Source of the DNA: Raphanus sativus | Lineage: Eukaryota; Streptophyta; Magnoliopsida; Brassicales; Brassicaceae | Assembly (NCBI RefSeq): GCF_000801105.2 | Contig: NC_079519.1 | Coordinates: 15,577,828 to 15,641,827 of the forward strand | Length of the DNA: 64,000 nt | Direction of reading: 5' to 3' | In this document: piece by piece, positions 45,427 through 54,669 of the stretch | Layout: each line of letters opens with the position of its first letter | Position numbering within the stretch: position 1 is the stretch's first letter | Position numbers and translations under genes: made by a program | Notes under the pieces: generated by a model | The model's input: the letters and a program-made list of their open reading frames with translations, nothing else | Databases searched by the model: none | Told to the model about the DNA's origin: nothing

Positions 45427-45822
45427 GGGTCGCGGAATATTCTTACTCATAGCCACAAAACGCTTGATCAAAAAGACAGACGCATATATAAAAGACAAAC
45501 TCGCAGCACTGACTGCCCCTATGGCCAACGCTTACGCAAATGCCGTAGTGTTCAACAAAATCAAAAACTTAGTCGTGACCTTCCTTCACAGGAAGAGCAC
45601 TAAATCGAGCTCGTGCTTTTTCCTCCAAACACAAAAGGCAACGATAAAATATTTCCAACCCCGTGAAATTCTTCTTATTACCGAGTTGGAGAAATCACAG
45701 CGCATAAGGGTTCGACCAAAACAATTTCTCCGAAAACGTTTCGGAAAAGTAAAACTCGCTCCTCCAATAACTGCGGAAAAACCCTAGGTTACTCGCAGAA
45801 ATTGAAAACTCAAAGACAAGCT

Positions 45823-45935
45823 CGGACGCTATAGCGACCGAACACTGAGACAAGCTCGGTCGCTATAGCGACCGAGCACTGAGACAAGTTCGGTCGCTAT
45901 AGCAAGTCAAGCTTGGTCGCTATAGCGACCCAGCC
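45823..45935 (+). repeat. Short tandem units with GGTCGCTATAGCGACC palindrome
   Basis: About three and a half units of roughly 32 bp (CACTGAGACAAGCTCGGTCG then CTATAGCGACCGAG). The core GGTCGCTATAGCGACC is a perfect 16-bp palindrome. The third unit is interrupted. Confidence 0.8.
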
Positions 45936-45969
45936 CCAAGATGAATCCTCCTCTGCGTTCTCCTCTGAG

Positions 45970-46760
45970 TCCTCTTCGAAACGCCTTTCGTTTTGTCTCA
46001 ATCGGAGTTTTCGTTGAGATTTTACGACGAAAACAAGTTGGACTCATCTTGGCTCCCTTCCACCCGCTATAGTGACCGAGACGACATCCTCACTCGCTAT
46101 AGCGACCTGTCAGGCCTCAAAGGACTCCTCCTTTGTGTTCTCCTTTGATTCCTCTTCGAAACGCCTTTCGTTTCGTCTCAATCGGAGTTTTTGTTGAGAT
46201 TTTACAACAAAAACAAGTTGGACTCGTCTTGGCTCCCTTCCACTCGCTATAGCGACCGAGATGACATCCACACTCGCTATAGCGACCTGTCAGGCCTCAA
46301 AGGAGTTCTACTTTGTGTTCTCCTTTGATTCCTCTTTGAAACGCCTTTCGTTTCGTTTCAATCGGAGTTTTCATTGAGATTTTACGACGAAAACAATTTG
46401 GACTTGTCTTGGCTCCCTTCCACTCGATATGGCGACCGAGATGACATCCACAATCGCTATAGCGACCTGTCAGGCCTCAAAGGAGTCCTCCTTTGTGTTC
46501 TACTTGGATTCCTCTTCGAAACGCTTTTCGTTTCGTCTCAATCGGAGTTTTCGTTGAGATTTTACGACGAAAACAAGTTAGACTCGTTTTGGCTCCCTTC
46601 CACTCGCTATAGCGACCGAGATGACATCCACACTCGCTATAGCGACCTTTCAGGCCTCAAAGGAGTCCTCCTTTGTGTTCTCCTTGGATTCCTCTTCGAA
46701 ACGCTTTTCGTTTCGTCTCAATCGGAGTTTCTGTTGAGATTTTACGACGAAAACAAGTGA
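45970..46760 (+). repeat. 180-bp tandem repeat in element B, about 4.4 units
   Basis: TTCGAAACGC recurs at about 45977, 46157, (46337, as TTTGAAACGC), 46517 and 46697, a period of 180. Each unit contains CTCGCTATAGCGACC-like palindromes, CAATCGGAGTTTT and ATTTTACGACGAAAACAA. Because 180 is a multiple of three, one frame (46374-46760) stays open over two units; I treat it as a by-product. Confidence 0.88.
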
Positions 46761-47611
46761 GACTCGTCTCGGCTTGCTGTCACTCGCTCGCGCCGGACGG
46801 CCAGACCAACGTCACTGTGATAACCCGCCCTTCGGGGTAAAATGGTCGAGATCGACAAAGTCGGAGTTTGGAGCCAAGCTTTTGGGAATCAGAAGATGAA
46901 GAGGAATGTTGAGTTTTGATCATTTCAAACTCAACATGGTTCAGATAAAATAGAAGATTGGTCGAGCATCAACTTGATGGTCGAATCGCGGGCGACAACG
47001 ATGGATCGAGAATTTTCAAAGTACGGCGTGGTCGAAGAATTGATCGTGAGTGAACCTGGAGTCAGATAAGCTGCTCTACCATTTGTAGAAGTTTCTTAGA
47101 TTGATCAGACGTTTGTTTTGGAAGCATCACATTTTTGGAAGCACGACGGTTTAGAAGCTCGACGTTTTTGAAGACTGTCGTTTCTTCATCACGAAGTTTT
47201 CTCGGAAAATCTTCGTATCAGTAAAATATTATTCTGGAGACATTATAAGTCGGAAGCAGGACGGGAATCGAGCAGGACGGGAAGCAAGCATGACGAGAAG
47301 CAAGCAAGAAGGGAAAACCCGAAGTTGGCCGAAAACCCTAATTTCGGTATTGGGGATTTTTCGAGGAAGTCGGAGGCTCGGGAAATATTTTTATTCAAGA
47401 TCAGAATTCCTATGGAGTTCATTAAAAATATTCAGAGCATCAGAATGGGAGCGGAAAAATATTCAAGATTGATCGCGGGTCGAAAATTTACCAGAAGGAT
47501 GGAAACCGCACAAATGGACCGAGAAGCTCGAGGTGGCTTGATTTAAGTTATCAGGACGTGATGTCTATCCCTTAACCAGCTGAGTGTCAAGGGAAGCTCG
47601 AGGTGTCGCCG

Positions 47612-47834
47612 TGCATGAAGCCAGAACATGCAGCTTGACACACAGAAGCACGAGGTGCCGCGCAACCTGCGATCGAAGCATGCAGATCGACATGTGGTCA
47701 CTGTGTGTCGCCGTGCATGTGATCCAGCCATGCTGAGAGACATCTGGTCGTCCAGGCAGGAGAGAGATGTCATCCTGCATGAGTTTTATCCATGCTGACC
47801 GCCATGTGGAGCACGAGGTGCCGCGACGCATGCA
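47612..47834 (+). promoter_or_regulatory. Cluster of RY-type motifs (CATGCA/TGCATG) upstream of the LTR TATA box
   Basis: Six hexamers: 47612, 47627, 47679, 47714, 47776 and 47829, the last 65 bases upstream of the TATA box. They sit in a loosely repeated block (GCATGC, CGAGGTGCCGCG, CGACACAC recur). CATGCA is the known binding core of plant B3 factors such as FUS3 and ABI3; use here is inference. Confidence 0.45.
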
Positions 47835-47898
47835 ACCGGAGGCATGCGAGACGACACACGGGCACTTGGGTGGTGAAACCTTACTGGTTGGTGTATAC

Positions 47899-47906
47899 TA
47901 TAAATA
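47899..47906 (+). promoter_or_regulatory. TATA box of the large LTR
   Basis: TATAAATA in GTATACTATAAATACCCC. The minus-strand relative has the same box at 60100-60107. Transcription would start near 47930, leaving about 2.65 kb of LTR as transcribed leader/R-U5. Confidence 0.65.
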
Positions 47907-48685
47907 CCCCACGACCCCTTGCCATTTCATTCATCCAGACCTTTCAAAATCAGTCTCAAACGTTGCTAGAGAGAGAGAGAGAAAGTAGAAAAAGAAAGCA
48001 AGATGTTCCGATCTTTTTCGAGCGTTTTAGAGAGTTTTCGAGATCAGTTTCTCTACTGATTTCGAGTGAGTGCCTAGGGAAGGCTCTGTCCAAATCAATT
48101 CGTCCAAGCAAGTCATATTCTCTGGTGATCAAGTGGAGGTGCTGTCCAAGGTCAGTTCAGATCCATGGGTTCAGTTCAGTCAAAGATCTGAAGCTCGATA
48201 CTCTGCCGAAAGTCCGAAGAAATCGTCCAGCAGCTAGGGGAGGTTCTGCTCGAGTTGAGTTCTGTCCAGACCAGTATCAGGGGAGGTTATGTTCAAGTCA
48301 AGATCAGTCCAGTCCAGTCCATTCAAGATGTCGAGGTTGGGTTTTGGCTAAGTCCTCTCCGATCAACCAGCTGCTTATCGGCATAGAACACTGTGAGTTG
48401 GTTTGTTTGAATTCCACTTAGAATTTAGGATAGTTCTGTGAGTTGGTTTTGATTGAGTTCCACTTGGAACTTAGGTTAGATCGAGTTGCATATAGATTAT
48501 AGATTAGAATGATCACGCTATTGCATGATAGAGTCCTTAGGGTTATTTTATTGAATTGGACTCAGCTTGGCACGGGCTAAGTTGAGATGAAAGGAATTAA
48601 GACTGAGTTAATAATCTGACTAGAACTAGGCTAGGATGCATCATGTTTTCTATTCTTGCTTGGTTATTTGGTTGAGTGCAGGTTC

Positions 48686-48739
48686 CCGTTATCTTTAAAG
48701 ATAGTTTCATAGCAGGAGGCTTAACTATCTGGGTAACGG
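48686..48739 (+). ncRNA. Stem-loop A in the large LTR
   Basis: Outer stem CCGTTA (48686-48691) with TAACGG (48734-48739); inner stem AGATAGTT (48699-48706) with AACTATCT (48723-48730); loop holds AGCAGGAGGC. Preceded by TGCAGGTTC. Recurs at +2040 and +4080. Structure is inferred; transcription of it as a functional RNA is not shown. Confidence 0.5.
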
Positions 48740-49462
48740 TTTGATTGAGTAGTTTGCTTGATAGATTTAATGCTTGCTTGTTTATTTAATCTTGTTGATT
48801 GAGGTTAGTCAGCTCTTGGTAAGGGAGTGACTAACCGGTTGAGTTGTTTATTGTTAATATTGTTGTGTAGTATTTTAGATGTTGGTATTAGTAGTCTTAG
48901 GCCATATAGGCCGGATTACTGGTACTAGTTGTTAGTGTCCTAGAGTCGAGAGTCTAGGATAGGATTTTGTGTGTTGCCGACAGTATGTGCGTAACCCGCA
49001 CATACTAGGCTTGTTTAGGGTTGATTAGTGTTTCCTCGCTGCCTCGTATTTAGCGGGTTTAAGGAAACCCCTTATTCGTTAGATCGGGAAGAGTCAGAGA
49101 GACGGGATCATGGCCTATGGCTGAGTGATTACACGACGGTGTAATGTGACAGTGACCCGAAGGACTGTGGGCTGTCGAGCGGTGACCCGAATGACTGTGG
49201 GCCGCGGTCGGTTGAAAGTTCCTCTCTTCTGGCCTTTGTGGTAGGAAGTTAGGATGTTGCCGATTTTGGGGATGAACACGAAATCACCATTTCCCGGGTT
49301 AGAGTATTGGTTAGAGTGTTGTGTTTTATTAGAATGTCGTAGAGGGTTGTGGAACCCTCGAGCTAGTGTAGCACCGATATACGGTGTTACATATTAGATC
49401 GAGTCGTAGTTAGTTAGTATTCTTGTTATTGTGATTGTGGTTGATTGATTTGTTTGCAGGTT

Positions 49463-49516
49463 CCTGTTACTTGAAGTTAGATCATGGCAGGAGGCCAAGT
49501 CTAACTTAGTAACTGG
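49463..49516 (+). ncRNA. Stem-loop B in the large LTR
   Basis: Outer stem GTTACT (49466-49471) with AGTAAC (49508-49513); inner stem AGTTAGA (49475-49481) with TCTAACT (49500-49506); loop TCATGGCAGGAGGCCAAG less its ends. Preceded by TTGCAGGTTC. Same layout as stem-loop A with different stem bases. Confidence 0.5.
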
Positions 49517-49793
49517 TTTATTAGAGAGTAGTTGTGAATGTTGATTTGGTGTTGATTGGTTAGTGTCGGCCTGATGTTGGCATGTATGTGTCTGAAGGAT
49601 TGCTTGTGAAGGGTGGTGGATATTAAAGCTATGTGGTATCATTGGTTGGCCGATCATGTTCTTGTCTGATTGTTGGTCGACCGATTGATGATACTTGTAT
49701 AGTCTAGATGTCTAACACTACACGAGTATTGAACTCAGGCGCATATATGGTTAACTAGGGGATTGGTTGTTGACTTGTTTTTCATGCAGGGTC

Positions 49794-49845
49794 CTGTTAC
49801 TCGAAGTTAGGCAATGGCAGGAGGCCATGTCTAACTCAGTAACAG
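49794..49845 (+). ncRNA. Stem-loop C in the large LTR
   Basis: Outer stem CTGTTACT (49794-49801) with AGTAACAG (49838-49845); inner stem AGTTAG (49805-49810) with CTAACT (49831-49836); loop holds ATGGCAGGAGGCCATG. Preceded by ATGCAGGGTC. Third member of the series. Confidence 0.5.
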
Positions 49846-52800
49846 TTTGCGTAGCCTTAGTTTAGATTTCTTGCTAAGGCTATATTGATTGTTATTTTGG
49901 GTTGTCTGGGTTAGTTCTAGGTTGGGGTATAGGTAGCCAGCTCGCTGAGTAACATTAGGTTACTCATCCATCTCCGTTGTCCTTTTTGCAGGTTTCTTTA
50001 GTAGAACGATCGGAGAGCTTGGTGCTGGACGTTAGGACCACCGGTGTAGATTTGCTTGCCTTTTGTTAAACGGTATTTTTGATTTGCGTTTAGTTGACTC
50101 GATTTTGGCGTTAGGCCGGGACCGGTCTCGAATTATTCAATGTATGAATATTTCTTTCAATCAATAAACTAATTGTTTTATATGCGCTTCATGAGTACTC
50201 TGATATTTGACTAGTCCGGTCTAACACAACGTTAGGTCGTTATACGGGTTGAAAAGCCTTAGGCCTCGATCTAACGGAAAACGTTAACTTCGGGTACGGG
50301 TTGCAAAGCCTTATGCCTTTAGTTAGCGGGATGTGTTAGTGGATGAACTGGTCTAAGTCGTGGAGTAAATTTTGTGACTCTGACCGGATCATCCCTAGCC
50401 CGTCACGTAGCACTTCCGGACCATGGTGTTGGGTTGGACGGTCAGTCATGTTCTTGTTTAATTGTTGGCTGGCCGGTTGGCCTTTCATCTCCAACCCTTG
50501 GCGTTGGTCGCTCCGTCGGTCATGTTCTTGTTTGATTGTTGGCCGGTGGTTCGACCTATGTCTAGGATGGTTCGGGGGTGTTACAGTCACGGTCCTGGGC
50601 GCCGGGCTGCAGGTCTTTAAGTTGAGATGAAAGGAATTAAGACTGAGTTAATAATCTGACTAGGACTAGGCTAGGATGCATCATGTTTTCTATTCTTGCT
50701 TGGTTATTTGGTTGAGTGCAGGTTCCCGTTATCTTTAAAGATAGTTTCATTGCAGGAGGCTTAACTATCTGGGTAACGGTTTGATTGAGTAGTTTGCTTG
50801 ATAGATTTAATGCTTGCTTGTTTATTTAATCTTGTTGATTAAGGTTAGTCAGCTCTTGGTAAGGGAGTGACTAACCGGTTGAGTTGTTTATTGTTGATAT
50901 TGTTGTGTAGTATTTTAGATGTTGGTATTAGTAGTCTTAGGCCATATAGGCCGGATTACTGGTACTAGTTGTTAGTGTCCTAGAGTCGAGAGTCTAGGAT
51001 AGGATTTTGTGTGTTGCCGACAGTATGTGCGTAACCCGCACATACTAGGCTTGTTTAAGGTTGATTAGTGTTTCCTCGCTGCCTCGTATTTAGCGGGTTT
51101 AAGGAAACCGCTTATTCGCTAGATCGGGAAGACTCAGAGAGACGGGATCATGGCCTATGGCTGAGTGATTACACGACGGTGTAATGTGACAGTGACCCGA
51201 AGGACTGTGGGCTGTCGAGCGGTGACCCGAATGACTGTGGGCCGCGGTCGGTTGAAAGTTCCTCTCTTCTGGCCTTTGTGGTAGGAAGTTAGGATGTTGC
51301 CGATTTTGGGGATAAACACGAAATCACCATTTCCCGGGTTAGAGTATTGGTTAGAGTGTTGTGTTTTATTAGAATGTCGTAGAGGGTTGTGGAACCCTCG
51401 AGCTAGTGTAGCACCGATATACGGTGTTACATATTAGATCGAGTCGTAGTTAGTTAGTATTCTTGTTATTGTGATTGTGGTTGATTGATTTGTTTGCAGG
51501 TTCCTGTTACTTGAAGTTAGATCATGGCAGGAGGCCAAGTCTAACTTAGTAACTGGTTTATTAGAGAGTAGTTGTGAATGTTGATTTGGTGTTGATTGGT
51601 TAGTGTCGGCCTGATGTTGGCATGTATGTGTCTGAAGGATTGCTTGTGAAGGGTGGTGGATATTAAAGCTATGTGGTATCATTGGTTGGCCGATCATGTT
51701 CTTGTCTGATTGTTGGTCGACCGATTGATGATACTTGTATAGTCTAGATGTCTAACACTACACGAGTATTGAACTCAGGCGCATATATGGTTAACTAGGG
51801 GATTGGTTGTTGACTTGTTTTTTATGCAGGGTCCTGTTACTCGAAGTTAGGCAATGGCAGGAGGCCATGTCTAACTCAGTAACAGTTTGCGTAGCCTTAG
51901 TTTAGATTTCTTGCTAAGGCTATATTGATTGTTATTTTGGGTTGTCTGGGTTAGTTCTAGGTTGGGGTAGAGGTAGCCAGCTCGCTGAGTAACATTAGGT
52001 TACTCATCCATCTCCGTTGTCCTTTTTGCAGGTTTCTTTAGTAGAACGATCGGATAGCTTGGTGCTGGACGTTAGGACCACCGGTGTAGATTTGCTTGCC
52101 TTTTGTTAAACGGTATTTTTGATTTGCGTTTAGTTGACTCGATTTTGGCGTTAGGCCGGGACCGGTCTCGAATTATTCAATGTATGAATATTTCTTTCAA
52201 TCAATAAACTAATTGTTTTATATGCGCTTCATGAGTACTCTGATATTTGACTAGTCCGGTCTAACACAACGTTAGGTCGTTATACGGGTTGAAAAGCCTT
52301 AGGCCTCGATCTAACGGAAAACGTTAACTTCGGGTACGGGTTGCAAAGCCTTATGCCTTTAGTTAGCGGGATGTGTTAGTGGATGAACTGGTCTAAGTCG
52401 TGGAGTAAATTTTGTGACTCTGACCGGATCATCCCTAGCCCGTCACGTAGCACTTCCGGACCATGGTGTTGGGTTGGACGGTCAGTCATGTTCTTGTTTG
52501 ATTGTTGGCTGGCCGGTTGGCCTTTCATCTCCAACCCTTGGCGTTGGTCGCTCCGTCGGTCATGTTCTTGTTTGATTGTTGGCCGGTGGTTCGACCTATG
52601 TCTAGGATGGTTCGGGGGTGTTACAGTCACGGTCCTGGGCGCCGGGCTGCAGGTCGTTAAGTTGAGATGAAAGGAATTAAGACTGAGTTAATAATCTGAC
52701 TAGGACTAGGCTAGGATGCATCATGTTTTCTATTCTTGCTTGGTTATTTGGTTGAGTGCAGGTTCCCGTTATCTTTAAAGATAGTTTCATAGCAGGAGGC

Positions 52801-54669
52801 TTAACTATCTGGGTAACGGTTTGATTGAGTAGTTTGCTTGATAGATTTAATGCTTGCTTGTTTATTTAATCTTGTTGATTGAGGTTAGTCAGCTCTTGGT
52901 AAGGGAGTGACTAACCGGTTGAGTTGTTTATTGTTGATATTGTTGTGTAGTATTTTAGATGTTGGTATTAGTAGTCTTAGGCCATATAGGCCGGATTACT
53001 GGTACTAGTTGTTAGTGTCCTAGAGTCGAGAGTCTAGGATAGGATTTTGTGTGTTGCCGACAGTATGTGCGTAACCCGCACATACTAGGCTTGTTTAAGG
53101 TTGATTAGTGTTTCCTCGCTGCCTCGTATTTAGCGGGTTTAAGGAAACCGCTTATTCGCTAGATCGGGAAGACTCAGAGAGACGGGATCATGGCCTATGG
53201 CTGAGTGATTACACGACGGTGTAATGTGACAGTGACCCGAAGGACTGTGGGCTGTCGAGCGGTGACCCGAATGACTGTGGGCCGCGGTCGGTTGAAAGTT
53301 CCTCTCTTCTGGCCTTTGTGGTAGGAAGTTAGGATGTTGCCGATTTTGGGGATGAACACGAAATCACCATTTCCCGGGTTAGAGTATTGGTTAGATTGTT
53401 GTGTTTTATTAGAATGTCGTCGAGGGTTGTGGAACCCTCGAGCTAGTGTAGCACCGATATACGGTGTTACATATTAGATCGAGTCGTAGTTAGTTAGTAT
53501 TCTTGTTATTGTGATTGTGGTTGATTGATTTGTTTGCAGGTTCCTGTTACTTGAAGTTAGATCATGGCAGGAGGCCAAGTCTAACTTAGTAACTGGTTTA
53601 TTAGAGAGTAGTTGTGAATGTTGATTTGGTGTTGATTGGTTAGTGTCGGCCTGATGTTGGCATGTATGTGTCTGAAGGATTGCTTGTGAAGGGTGGTGGA
53701 TATTAAAGCTATGTGGTATCATTGGTTGGCCGATCATGTTCTTGTCTGATTGTTGGTCGACCGATTGATGATACTTGTATAGTCTAGATGTCTAACACTA
53801 CACGAGTATTGAACTCAGGCGCATATATGGTTAACTAGGGGATTGGTTGTTGACTTGTTTTTCATGCAGGGTCTGTTACTCGAAGTTAGGCAATGGCAGG
53901 AGGCCATGTCTAACTCAGTAACAGTTTGCGTAGCCTTAGTTTAGATTTCTTGCTAAGGCTATATTGATTGTTATTTTGGGTTGTCTGGGTTAGTTCTAGG
54001 TTGGGGTAGAGGTAGCCAGCTCGCTGAGTAACATTAGGTTACTCATCCATCTCCGTTGTCCTTTTTGCAGGTTTCTTTAGTAGAACGATCGGATAGCTTG
54101 GTGCTGGACGTTAGGACCACCGGTGTAGATTTGCTTGCCTTTTGTTAAATGGTATTTTTGATTTGCGTTTAGTTGACTCGATTTTGGCGTTAGGCCGGGA
54201 CCGGTCTCGAATTATTCAATGTATGAATATTTCTTTCAATCAATAAACTAATTGTTTTATATGCGCTTCATGAGTACTCTGATATTTGACTAGTCCGGTC
54301 TAACACAACGTTAGGTCGTTGTACGGGTTGAAAAGCCTTAGGCCTCGATCTAACGGAAACCGTTAACTTCGGGTACGGGTTGCAAAGCCTTATGCCTTTA
54401 GTTAGCGGGATGTGTTAGTGGATGAACTGGTCTAAGTCGTGGAGTAAATTTTGTGACTCTGACCGGATCATCCCTAACCCGTCACGTAGCACTTCCGGAC
54501 CATGGTGTTGGGTTGGACGGTCAGTCTTGTTCTTGTTTGATTGTTGGCTGGCCGGTTGGCCTTTCATCTCCAACCCTTGGCGTTGGTCGCTCCGTCGGTC
54601 ATGTTCTTGTTTGATTGTTGGCCGGTGGTTCGACCTATGTCTAGGACGGTTCGGGGGTGTTACAGTCAC

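Larger units (their letters stand above)
46816..54664 (+). mobile_element. Solo large LTR with its 3' half triplicated
   Basis: Starts TGTGATAACCCGCCC at 46816; the first LTR end GGGGGTGTTACA is at 50585, so the LTR is 3770 bp. GTCAC flanks it on the left (46811-46815) and follows every copy of its right end (50586, 52626 and 54665), so it is a 5-bp target duplication. The other two right-end copies arise from the tandem repeat described separately. No internal region is present. The minus-strand element at 57458 belongs to the same family. It is inserted in element B. Confidence 0.88.

Noticed and set aside
46374..46760. 128-codon protein with 60-residue repeats
   Set aside because: The repeat unit is 180 bp, so the frame persists without selection; units at either side are closed.
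47792..48421. 209-codon frame in the large LTR
   Set aside because: No domain; the matching region of the minus-strand copy keeps only part of it and shifts frame.
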